DNA of 7,400 nucleotides from a bacterium (GCA_030019105.1 JASEGY010000166.1:1-7400), one strand, 5' to 3'. Counted from the first letter of the stretch, positions 1 to 6,453 are shown. Translations and numbers: made by a program. The notes: generated from the letters alone by a model not told the origin.

Positions 1-71
1 ATAATCCGCAATCTGCAATCCAAAATTGGTTTGGTTGCGGCCAGAGGCCGCGCTATGCTTTACGCTCTACG
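1..71. repeat. Degenerate heptamer tracts and a GC hairpin in the spacer beyond bamA
   Basis: Two short tracts show 7-base periodicity. At 1-28 the units read ATAATCC, GCAATCT, GCAATCC, AAAATTG. At 51-71 they read CGCTATG, CTTTACG, CTCTACG. Between them, 37-51 is a perfect 6-bp GC-only hairpin (GCGGCC, AGA loop, GGCCGC). No T-run follows the hairpin on either strand, so I do not call it an intrinsic terminator. No coding potential is seen in 1-170. Confidence 0.55.
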
Positions 72-138
72 AGATTGCCCCCCAATTTACATTTGAGTTA
101 CCCTTAAACTTGAAGAGGATACGGAAGTATCTTGATTT

Positions 139-173
139 ACTTCCTAGTTCCCATTTCTTACTTCCTATTTTTA
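139..173. repeat. Heptamer tract abutting the bamA stop codon
   Basis: Five consecutive 7-base units can be read: ACTTCCT, AGTTCCC, ATTTCTT, ACTTCCT, ATTTTTA. The first and fourth are identical and the others are diverged. The last unit runs into the bamA stop codon (171-173 on the plus strand), so the tract reaches the very end of the gene. It has the same period as tracts in the other spacers but a different unit sequence. Confidence 0.5.
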
Positions 174-2441
174 GAAGATTGACCCAATGCTGAAATGGAA
201 TTTCCGATGCCCCTTTTCGATACTACCAACCTCATCCAGGGCATAGCCATAATCGAGCCGGATAAGCCCCATGGGGGTATCAAAGCGGAGGCCAAAACCA
301 CAACCGTGTTTAAGATCGTTCAATTCAAAGTCTTCAATTTCTTCCCAGGTATTTCCTGCATCCAAAAATAAGGCCGCTGCCAGGGGTGAAACAATAGGAA
401 ACCGGGCTTCTACATTAAGCAGCAGCATTGACTTCCCCCTTCCTCTCTCAGGATGGATTGTCTGCTCTTGATAACCCCTGATAGTATTAGCCCCGCCAAG
501 ACGGAATTTTTCCAAAGCCGGGACATCTCTTGATGGATCGGCTTTAATGCTGTCTATCAAAGCCATTTTGGTTCGAAAGGCAAGAACGAACTTCCACCAG
601 GTAGGGAGGAAATAAACCACCTCTAAGCTTGGTTTGTAGAAATTGTTGTTCCCACCTAAGATGGTACCGGCGAATTCATTTCGAAGAATAACCTGGTATC
701 CTGAGGTAGTATTGAAAGGGTTATCCCTGGTATCTCGAATCAGACGATTAGCAATACTGCTTGTCTTGCCCCATTTTCCCTCACCGTACCGGTCGACGTG
801 ATCTTTAATGTCTTCATCTATGGTATTGGGATCGACATTATCCACCATTTCCCCCTCTAACTTATAGTCAAAGAAGACCTTATTAAAATCTCCGAAGCGG
901 CGGCCTATCTTTATCCCACCCCCTCGCCTGCCTTCAACATAGTCGCCTTCATCTCTTTCTTTCCGGCGGGTATCATAAATATCGAAACCAAGAGAAGTTG
1001 TGGTATCCATAAAGTAGGGGTTAGTAAAGCCTAAAATGTAGCGGTGCAGCGCCCCACCAAATTCAAGGGTCAAATTGGCCCGCCAGGCCCGGCCCATAAG
1101 ATTCTCATGAGTAAGCTCCACTGAGCCGATCAGTCCATCCTGATTACTATACCCAATAGAAGCCCCGGCTGTACCGGTCCTCCGTTCTTCCACACTTATT
1201 CCCAAAACCTTCTTATTAGGCGCACTTCCTTCCATCATCTCTATATCAACCTTACTGAAAAAACCTAATTGAAAGATTTTTTGCCGGCTGAGCCTGACTC
1301 TTTCTCTATCAAAGACCTCGCCTTCCTTAACCACGATCTCCCGCCTGATCACCTTTTCTTTGGTTTTTTCATTACCGGAGACAAGTATCCGTTCGATATA
1401 GGCCTGCTCACCTTCCATTACCTTTAGATGCAGGTCTACCCGGGCTGCCTCCTGATTGAAGTCAGGTTGGGGAAAAATCCGCACCCCAATGTAGCCAAGT
1501 TGAGCGTAAAGGCTATCCATTTTGGCCATGCCCTGTTGAATCTTACTTAGAGAATAAGTGGTGCCGGATTTTATCTCCAGCGCTTCAAGGAGTTCTTTCT
1601 CAGAAAAGAGAGTATTTCCTTCAGAGGTTATCCCACCCCATTTGAATTGTTTCCCTTCTTTGATTTCAATATTGACCAGAATCCCTTTACCTTCCGGATC
1701 AAGAGAAGTATCCGGGGAAGGGATTTCAACCAGGGCATACCCTTCATCTCTGTAAAGATCGGCTATTTTAGCTAAATCCTGCTTTAACTTAGACTCATCG
1801 TAGGCATCTCCCTTCCCTATGTCCATCTTCCAGCGAAGTCTCCAGGAAGAAAAAACTTCGTTGCCTTTAAAGGTTATCTGTTTAATCTTGACTATCTCCT
1901 CCTGGCTGATCTTAAAAGTGATCTCCACCCCATTTTCTGTTTCTTTTGTCTCTGCTTTACAGGTACTCAAATAACCTTTTTCTTTGTAGTAAGCCGTAAT
2001 CTTTCGCTCTGCTTCGATCAGGGCATAAGGATCAAAAGAGTCCCCTTCTTTTAAACCGCTTTCTTTAAGTAATTTTTTGCTCTTAATATCTTTATTCCCC
2101 TCAAAAGAGATGGAGGCGATTAAAGGACGTTCTTTCAGCAAAAAGGTGAGGACAATACCCTCTTTCTCCTCGTTTAAATCAACCCTCACGTCCGAAAAAT
2201 GTCCCAGGGCATAGATAGCCTTCACATCATCTCTGATCCTTTCTTTTGAAGGGGCATTTCCCACTATCGTGGTTATGGCGGCCCTGACCTCTTTTTCATC
2301 TATCCGGCTCAGGCCGTCGAAAATAATCTTAGTGATGGCGATGTCTTTCTCTGCCCGGGCAAGAGATGCAGTTAGCAGGACAACGAAAGTTAGCAGCAGT
2401 AGAAAGGATTTAGGTAGTAGACTTACATTTATTTCCTTCAT
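171..2441 (-). CDS. bamA: Outer membrane protein assembly factor BamA (Omp85)
   Basis: This is the central subunit of the Bam complex, which folds beta-barrel proteins into the outer membrane. Numbering from the ATG at 2441, the 756-residue product has a signal peptide (1-30, hydrophobic LLLLTFVVLLTA, predicted cut after ARA). Five POTRA domains follow at about 31-106, 107-183, 184-264, 265-346 and 347-421. The 16-strand barrel spans 422-756. Family landmarks are GFTNPYF (471-477), RDTRDNP (569-575) and FRLGG followed by the IRGY loop-6 motif (646-657, the VRGF/Y signature). The last residue is Phe, as in the C-terminal barrel signal of outer-membrane proteins. Length is normal (E. coli 810). 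An in-frame GTG at 2459 would add six residues, but it lies between the -35 and -10 boxes of the predicted promoter, so the ATG is preferred. There is no Shine-Dalgarno sequence before the ATG. The gene lies 44 bases after the Nudix gene. Confidence 0.97.
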   Translation of the reverse strand: MKEINVSLLPKSFLLLLTFVVLLTASLARAEKDIAITKIIFDGLSRIDEKEVRAAITTIVGNAPSKERIRDDVKAIYALGHFSDVRVDLNEEKEGIVLTFLLKERPLIASISFEGNKDIKSKKLLKESGLKEGDSFDPYALIEAERKITAYYKEKGYLSTCKAETKETENGVEITFKISQEEIVKIKQITFKGNEVFSSWRLRWKMDIGKGDAYDESKLKQDLAKIADLYRDEGYALVEIPSPDTSLDPEGKGILVNIEIKEGKQFKWGGITSEGNTLFSEKELLEALEIKSGTTYSLSKIQQGMAKMDSLYAQLGYIGVRIFPQPDFNQEAARVDLHLKVMEGEQAYIERILVSGNEKTKEKVIRREIVVKEGEVFDRERVRLSRQKIFQLGFFSKVDIEMMEGSAPNKKVLGISVEERRTGTAGASIGYSNQDGLIGSVELTHENLMGRAWRANLTLEFGGALHRYILGFTNPYFMDTTTSLGFDIYDTRRKERDEGDYVEGRRGGGIKIGRRFGDFNKVFFDYKLEGEMVDNVDPNTIDEDIKDHVDRYGEGKWGKTSSIANRLIRDTRDNPFNTTSGYQVILRNEFAGTILGGNNNFYKPSLEVVYFLPTWWKFVLAFRTKMALIDSIKADPSRDVPALEKFRLGGANTIRGYQEQTIHPERGRGKSMLLLNVEARFPIVSPLAAALFLDAGNTWEEIEDFELNDLKHGCGFGLRFDTPMGLIRLDYGYALDEVGSIEKGHRKFHFSIGSIF

Positions 2442-2449
2442 AGTCAGTA

Positions 2450-2478
2450 ATAATATCACAATATTTAAATTATGTCAA
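2450..2478 (-). promoter_or_regulatory. Near-consensus sigma70 promoter of bamA, predicted leaderless transcript
   Basis: On the minus strand TTGACA (2478-2473, a perfect -35) is followed by exactly 17 bases and TATTAT (2455-2450, 5 of 6 matches to the -10 consensus). The expected start of transcription is about 2445-2443, which leaves only 2-4 bases before the bamA ATG at 2441. No ribosome binding site fits in that space. The promoter fills the short gap after the Nudix stop codon, so bamA need not depend on upstream transcription. Confidence 0.8.
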
Positions 2479-2485
2479 GCCTTAA

Positions 2486-2884
2486 TTAATAGACAGTAAT
2501 CAGGTAGTCATCAAGAATCTTTCGGTGGTCAAAGGCCAGTTCTTGTGGTAATTCATCCGGCTTAAAGACCTGAAGTTCGAGGGCATCATCGGCCGCCATC
2601 GGTTCGCCTTTAGCTCTGGCAATGAAAACAGTAGATATGGTATGACATCGTTTGTCCCGGTCCGGATCAGAATAAGTATGCAACTGTCTCAGAAGGGTAA
2701 CATCCAGAGAAGTCTCTTCCTTTGCCTCTCGAACAGCCGCCTCTTCGAGGCTTTCTCCATAGTCAACAAACCCGCCGGGAATAGCCCAGCCATAAGGCGG
2801 ATTCTTCCGTTTGATAAGGACAATACCTTGATCTTCCAGCTCAATAATAATGTCTACGGTAGGGATAGGATTGCGGTATTTCAT
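2486..2884 (-). CDS. Nudix hydrolase, ADP-ribose pyrophosphatase-like
   Basis: The 132-residue single-domain protein carries a Nudix box at 38-60: G38, five residues, E44, seven residues, R52-E53, then E56-E57. E53, E56 and E57 are the expected metal-binding and catalytic residues. The final Gly of the consensus (EExGU) is Ser59 here. [15 protein letters not shown] upstream of and into the box is typical of the COG1051 group, whose members hydrolyse ADP-ribose or related nucleoside diphosphate derivatives. The exact substrate cannot be read from sequence, and a housecleaning NTPase is the alternative. There is no signal peptide, so the enzyme is cytoplasmic. The ATG at 2884 has no recognisable Shine-Dalgarno sequence (ACAAAAT precedes it). 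The gene sits between lptD and bamA, but nothing in the protein links it to the envelope. Confidence 0.92.
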   Translation of the reverse strand: MKYRNPIPTVDIIIELEDQGIVLIKRKNPPYGWAIPGGFVDYGESLEEAAVREAKEETSLDVTLLRQLHTYSDPDRDKRCHTISTVFIARAKGEPMAADDALELQVFKPDELPQELAFDHRKILDDYLITVY

Positions 2885-2919
2885 ATTTTGTAACCGTTCA
2901 GGTATAGGTATTTGTAAGT

Positions 2920-3025
2920 GTTCACAGAACGCTGAAATTGGAAATTAGAAATTGGGCTTTCGCGTTTCTCCCCAATTTCCAATTTCCAATTTCTAATTTC
3001 TAATTTCAAGTTTCAAACCGTGAAC
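2920..3025. repeat. Inverted heptamer repeat forming a long hairpin between lptD and the Nudix gene
   Basis: The left side has three 7-base units (GAAATTG, GAAATTA, GAAATTG; 2934-2954). The right side has five to six units of the complement (AATTTCC, AATTTCC, AATTTCT, AATTTCT, AATTTCA, AGTTTCA; 2974-3015). Bases 2934-2956 pair with 2971-2993 over 23 positions with one mismatch (G-U in a minus-strand transcript) around a 14-base loop. Further out, GTTCAC (2920-2925) can pair with GTGAAC (3020-3025). No T-run follows on the minus strand, so it is not a standard terminator. It could be a mobile-repeat remnant or an mRNA-stabilising 3' structure. Confidence 0.75.
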
Positions 3026-3038
3026 GATTAGCATATTT

Positions 3039-5177
3039 TTACCACTTGTCCATCCATTTCTCCCATCCGCTTTCTTCCGTTGAATATTCTATCTCAGCTT
3101 CAGGGGAGGCCTTAAGTTTAAGTCTAAAACTGACCTGAGTGTCCCATTCCTCACCCAAAGAAAGATTGGGTTGTCGCATAAGACGAAATTGTGCCTGAAA
3201 ACAATGCAAATCACGGCCAATGATGTATTCCTGTCTATCAAGGCGTCCTTCAGAAGCATCGTATCTGAAATCGGCTTCCAGGGCAACCTTTGGAATCAGC
3301 CTGAGACCCACATGCGAGGTGAAAAGAATATCCGGATCGTAACCGGAGCCGCTTTTGATATAGCTTGCCGTGAAATTGCCATCCCATTGAGGCCTATTAG
3401 ATTTAAGATTAGCATTGAGACTTATTGTTCCCATCATGGAGGTAGCCGGATTATAATTCGTTCGGGCCGTAACTCCTATATTTTTATTCGGCTTGATATT
3501 TAAATCAGCGGTGACCGGATCAAATCTCTCCTTTTTAAAACTTAGCGACTCTCCTTTAGTGGCTCTCAGATTATACCGGGTATTGATGTTAGAGGTTACT
3601 TTACTCTTCAGGAAACGAAGACTGAGCCTGGCCTTCAGATCGTGAAGAGTAATCCCATGATATTCATCTTCTGTGGGTTTAATAATATCCTGGTTCAGGC
3701 AATAGGTAAGATCATTTTCTAAAAAGCCGGTTATACGGGTTCTGAGCCCTAATTGACCGGCATATCCGGCATTGAGAAGAACGCCTTTAGAAGATTGCCC
3801 GGTTGTATTTTCCCAGTTTCCTTTCAAATTAAGAGAAGGGGAAAGAGTCATCCTGGGAGTCAGTTTGATTGAGCCCCTGAGTCCACTGCTCGTGTCAAAG
3901 AAAAGGGTGTAATTCCCTTCATCACCAATTCGGTTAAACTGGTTGGTTAGATTAAACCCGGCCGAATAATAAACAGGGCTCTTTCCCAGTTGAAGTGAGG
4001 TAGTAGAGAATTTAAGCTGAGGCGCCTGAGCGCTTCGGGCGATAAATTTCCCCTCATCCTCATCCCACTCGTCTTTTCTTTTTGCCACCAGGTTCAGGGT
4101 ATAATAATCAGGATCGGTTTTGGTCAGGGTAAAATAAGAGTCTATTTCCTGACGCCTGGGGAAACTGCCGGTACTCAGATAATCCCGTTCAATAAGCTCA
4201 TCGCTTTGAAACAATATCCGGGCCCTGGCCGTAATGGTCGGGGAAAGGATTTGACGGTAGTTGGCCTTGACATTCCATCTTCTGGTTATTTCGTCCCCTT
4301 TGAAATATTCCCTGGTTTCTGAATCGTATTGTACCTCTCTTTCATCAATAAGATAAAGACTGAAATCACCTTCCCTATCCTGGCGGGACTCCATCTGACA
4401 GGTCAATCCCCCTCCCCAGCCCTTTCTCTCCCACCAGTCAAGGAGCAATGAGCCGGGGGAATTATACAGGCTATAATTATATTTTGTCTTGACCCACCAC
4501 CCATCATGTTTATCGTGGCCGGTCCTGAAGGACGATTGGGAGCGTTTATCTTTAAGAGACTTGTAATAAAAGGGGAAATAGAACAAGGGGGTAGAACCAA
4601 CGTAAAGAGAGACATTTTTAGCTACGAGGCGGTCTTTCAGACGGATAGTAATAGCGCTGGCAGACAGATGATAATGAGGATAATCGAGAGAGCAGGTAGT
4701 AAATTCCCCCCCTTTAACCGCAAATCTCCGGCGGTCAATCATCTCTATCTTGTCTCCCCGATACAGATTAGGCTCTGTGTATGAGGAGGCATTAAGCATA
4801 GTACCCTGGTCTGTTTTAGGATCATAGAGGAGTGAAGTGCCGGTAATTTTACGGTCTTCATCCCAAAGGACAACTTTTTTGCCTGTCGCCAGGATTTTTT
4901 CTGTCTCAGGGTCTAATTCCACTTTATCGGCTTCAAGGTGAATCTGCTTGTACCTTAGCCTTACTTCACCCCAAACAGTAATCTTCCCGGCCTCATCCTT
5001 AAATTTCAGATATTCGGCCCCCTGGGCATGCTCAAGATAGATCGCCTCAGTATCCGCCTCAGCCGCCAGGGCAAAAGATGGGATAAAGAGGAGAAGGATT
5101 TTCAAAAAACAAACGCCTACTTTCTTCTTCAAGAAAGTAGGCGAAACAGGCTGGGCAAGGAAGCTGTAACTGATCAT
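3039..5177 (-). CDS. lptD: LPS-assembly protein LptD (OstA/Imp)
   Basis: LptD is the outer-membrane barrel that, with the lipoprotein LptE, inserts lipopolysaccharide into the outer leaflet. Numbering from the ATG at 5177 (712 residues), a hydrophobic signal segment covers about 26-38 (KILLLFIPSFALA). An OstA/LptA-like periplasmic jellyroll lies at about 45-175. Next come the LptD hallmarks GEFTTC (157-162), YFPFYY (200-205) and KDKRSQSSF (209-217). The rest is a beta-rich barrel rich in alternating aromatic and polar residues. Cys162 and Cys659 (LHCF) match in place the E. coli C173-C725 disulfide; the second E. coli pair has no obvious counterpart. The start is uncertain. ATG 5177 follows the previous stop codon by one base but has no Shine-Dalgarno. 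TTG at 5132 gives a KKK-type signal peptide, and TTG at 5105 a shorter one. A terminator-like hairpin covers this stretch. Length fits the family. Confidence 0.93.
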   Translation of the reverse strand: MISYSFLAQPVSPTFLKKKVGVCFLKILLLFIPSFALAAEADTEAIYLEHAQGAEYLKFKDEAGKITVWGEVRLRYKQIHLEADKVELDPETEKILATGKKVVLWDEDRKITGTSLLYDPKTDQGTMLNASSYTEPNLYRGDKIEMIDRRRFAVKGGEFTTCSLDYPHYHLSASAITIRLKDRLVAKNVSLYVGSTPLFYFPFYYKSLKDKRSQSSFRTGHDKHDGWWVKTKYNYSLYNSPGSLLLDWWERKGWGGGLTCQMESRQDREGDFSLYLIDEREVQYDSETREYFKGDEITRRWNVKANYRQILSPTITARARILFQSDELIERDYLSTGSFPRRQEIDSYFTLTKTDPDYYTLNLVAKRKDEWDEDEGKFIARSAQAPQLKFSTTSLQLGKSPVYYSAGFNLTNQFNRIGDEGNYTLFFDTSSGLRGSIKLTPRMTLSPSLNLKGNWENTTGQSSKGVLLNAGYAGQLGLRTRITGFLENDLTYCLNQDIIKPTEDEYHGITLHDLKARLSLRFLKSKVTSNINTRYNLRATKGESLSFKKERFDPVTADLNIKPNKNIGVTARTNYNPATSMMGTISLNANLKSNRPQWDGNFTASYIKSGSGYDPDILFTSHVGLRLIPKVALEADFRYDASEGRLDRQEYIIGRDLHCFQAQFRLMRQPNLSLGEEWDTQVSFRLKLKASPEAEIEYSTEESGWEKWMDKW
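5104..5143 (-). terminator. Terminator-shaped hairpin across the 5' end of lptD
   Basis: On the plus strand CGCCTACTTTCTT (5114-5126) and AAGAAAGTAGGCG (5131-5143) are perfect complements, giving a 13-bp stem with a 4-base loop. In the minus-strand transcript the stem is followed at once by UUUGUUUUUU (5113-5104), the layout of an intrinsic terminator. It lies 36-75 bases after the stop codon of the preceding gene, a natural place to end that operon, yet inside the reading frame of lptD. It may be a real terminator with read-through, or an attenuator relieved by translation. Function is inferred from shape only. Confidence 0.72.
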
Positions 5178-5178
5178 A

Positions 5179-5571
5179 TTAGAAATGCGTTAAGTGCTTT
5201 TTGCTTAGATCATGTTTTTTTAAAACACTATCCAGAAATCCACCGACATTCGCGCTTCGATACTTCACGGATTCCAGCAAATCCCCAAGGCCAGCTACCG
5301 GAGGGAACTCCCATTCGGTTCTACCCTGAGAGTCAATAAAACTGAGAACCACACGAGAGTCCCATACATAGTTATCTTCGTCATACCAATTTTTATAGTA
5401 TTCTTCATATATGCGAAGCTTCCGATCTTCAAATGTTGTTTCAAAGACAACTTCTGTTTTGGAACTCAATGAATCAGGAGGAAACAGCCTTTCCCAGGAG
5501 AGTTCCTCTTCTTGTGTCAACTTACTGAGATAAGTAATAAGGGTTATAAGTTTTGACTGGAGAGGAGACAT
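5179..5571 (-). CDS. Small soluble protein of unknown function
   Basis: I do not recognise this family. The product has 130 residues from the ATG at 5571. A longer frame opens at 5592, but GGAGG (5583-5579) lies 7 bases before the 5571 ATG, which decides the start. The N-terminus is helical (SKLITLITYLSKLTQEEELSWERL). A probable beta-sheet region follows, rich in acidic and aromatic residues (FETTFEDRKLRIYEEYY, VVLSFIDSQGRTEWEFP). A helical tail contains GLGDLLESVKY and ends in basic residues. No signal peptide, membrane segment or catalytic motif is visible. Its start is four bases after the stop of the membrane coiled-coil gene and its ribosome binding site lies inside that gene's end, so the two are probably translated together and may work together. 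Confidence 0.75.
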   Translation of the reverse strand: MSPLQSKLITLITYLSKLTQEEELSWERLFPPDSLSSKTEVVFETTFEDRKLRIYEEYYKNWYDEDNYVWDSRVVLSFIDSQGRTEWEFPPVAGLGDLLESVKYRSANVGGFLDSVLKKHDLSKKHLTHF

Positions 5572-5575
5572 CCTT

Positions 5576-6040
5576 TTACCTCCACTGATCATCTCTTCGG
5601 AAGTTAGTTATTTCTTCCGATAGCTTAATCATCTCAATATAGATTTCGTAAAGCTCATCCTTTGATCGCACCTTACCATTTCGGCGAAATTCCTCGATTT
5701 GCTTTTGTAATTTCTTTGTGCTTGTCTTTAATTCCCCTAAGGTTTTCCTGGCTAAGCTCTTTAGATTTACCTCAGCTATAGCCAGTTCTTTATTAATCTC
5801 ATCTTTTTTAGAAGTTTCGTAATCTCGGTGATATTCAAAAACTTTTGATGCATGAGCTTTTAAGGATTCCTGTAGTTCCGGAACTCTGACCTTGAAAAGA
5901 AACTCCGAACGAATTCTTCTGAGACTGATAAATACAACCAAGGTAAGAATTAGTCCAACGATAGACGCAATACTACCCACATCTGAAAGATTCATCATCG
6001 TGGGAAATAGTGCTGTTACCCTTAGGATTCCCTGTTCCAT
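5576..6040 (-). CDS. Single-helix membrane-anchored coiled-coil protein, function unknown
   Basis: The 154-residue product has one strongly hydrophobic segment at about 21-40 (VGSIASIVGLILTLVVFISL). The basic RRIR that follows suggests the C-terminal part faces the cytoplasm. Residues about 50-145 are rich in Glu, Lys and Leu with long helical spacing (coiled-coil-like), for example ELAIAEVNLKSLARKTLGELK and KKLQKQIEEFRR. The fold gives no enzymatic clue. ATG 6040 has no Shine-Dalgarno; ATG pairs at 5998 and 5995 (MMNLSDVG) are alternative starts that would put the helix almost at the N-terminus. Its final codons carry the ribosome binding site of the following small gene, and the two form a compact pair between the DUF2442 gene and lptD. 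Confidence 0.72.
   Translation of the reverse strand: MEQGILRVTALFPTMMNLSDVGSIASIVGLILTLVVFISLRRIRSEFLFKVRVPELQESLKAHASKVFEYHRDYETSKKDEINKELAIAEVNLKSLARKTLGELKTSTKKLQKQIEEFRRNGKVRSKDELYEIYIEMIKLSEEITNFRRDDQWR
5579..5583 (-). promoter_or_regulatory. Ribosome binding site that sets the start at 5571
   Basis: GGAGG on the minus strand is separated by 7 bases from the ATG at 5571. It overlaps the last codons of the upstream coiled-coil gene, whose TAA stop (5578-5576) lies between the site and the ATG. This points to the 5571 start rather than the ATG at 5592 and implies translational coupling of the two genes. Confidence 0.8.
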
Positions 6041-6092
6041 ACTTAGCCATCACAATAGACCTGCAATGAATTGCTAAATCGTCCATATTATG

Positions 6093-6356
6093 TTAAACCG
6101 CTGCCGATAACACCCTTAAATGCCGAGGATTTGGAGCAGGCACGCCGTACAACATACCCTCGGCGCTGATATCTTCGTCAATATCTGGCCAATGTATTCC
6201 TTGACCATCGCCAATAATCTCATAATTGAGTCGCTGTTCAGGTGTCGCCTCTGACAGCCGCCATGACCATGCAAGGGGCACACTTATCGTGCGTCCATCG
6301 ACAAGATAGGCTGTAATTGTCTTGTCTGTAATTGCTACGGTCTTGATCATCAGCAT
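6093..6356 (-). CDS. DUF2442 domain protein
   Basis: The 87-residue protein matches the DUF2442 pattern along most of its length. It has an N-terminal beta strand (IKTVAITDKTITAYLVDG), DGRTISVPL (20-28), WRLSEATPEQR (32-42) and GIHWPDIDEDIS (53-64) followed by EGMLYG (66-71). The biochemical role is unknown. In many genomes the family is encoded beside a DUF4160 protein, and the pair has been suggested to be toxin-antitoxin-like. No DUF4160 frame is seen on either side here, so this copy appears to be an orphan. ATG 6356 and ATG 6350 are both possible starts and neither has a good Shine-Dalgarno. The MITE-like repeat begins only a few bases upstream and may have replaced the original upstream region. 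Confidence 0.85.
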   Translation of the reverse strand: MLMIKTVAITDKTITAYLVDGRTISVPLAWSWRLSEATPEQRLNYEIIGDGQGIHWPDIDEDISAEGMLYGVPAPNPRHLRVLSAAV

Positions 6357-6453
6357 CTTATAGTCTATCCCAAAACCTCTCCCGCGTGACCAGAAACCAG
6401 GTTTCTTGAAGAAACCTGGTTTCTATCGCTTCGGTTTCGGGATAGGCACTTAT
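6357..6453. repeat. MITE-like palindromic element with CTTAT flanks
   Basis: The core is a perfect 33-base palindrome at 6392-6424: arms AGAAACCAGGTTTCTT and AAGAAACCTGGTTTCT around a single G. Outside it, AGTCTATCCCAAAACC (6362-6377) and the complement of GGTTTCGGGATAGGCA (6433-6448) match at 13 of 16 positions, forming terminal inverted repeats. The 5-bp sequence CTTAT occurs directly outside both ends (6357-6361 and 6449-6453), as a target duplication would. The internal length of 87 bp has no coding capacity. This fits a miniature inverted-repeat element, though the TIRs are imperfect and no transposase is present to confirm it. Confidence 0.68.

Noticed and set aside
37..51. GCGGCC-AGA-GGCCGC hairpin as a terminator of bamA
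   Set aside because: The stem is only 6 bp, it is about 120 bases past the stop codon, and no T-run follows it on either strand.
2442..2459. Longer bamA start at GTG 2459
   Set aside because: The codon sits between the -35 and -10 boxes of the predicted promoter, and the signal peptide from ATG 2441 is already complete.
2885..2930. Promoter for the Nudix gene
   Set aside because: TTACAA with an 18-base spacer and TACAAA matches the consensus too weakly to report.
3171..3503. Plus-strand frame of 110 codons inside lptD
   Set aside because: It lies opposite a well-supported LptD barrel sequence, has low-complexity composition and no motif.
4403..4784. Frames on both strands (70 and 92 codons) inside lptD
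   Set aside because: Both overlap the conserved LptD region in other frames and show no domain or start signal.
5028..5339. Plus-strand frame of 103 codons over the lptD start
   Set aside because: It is antisense to lptD and the small gene before it, has no family likeness and reads through the hairpin; it is a shadow frame.
5572..5592. Longer start (ATG 5592) for the small gene ending at 5179
   Set aside because: GGAGG lies 7 bases before ATG 5571 and would fall inside the coding region if 5592 were used; the extra residues overlap the preceding gene.
6093..6356. Complete DUF2442/DUF4160 toxin-antitoxin pair
   Set aside because: No DUF4160 frame was found next to the gene in any frame; only one half is present.
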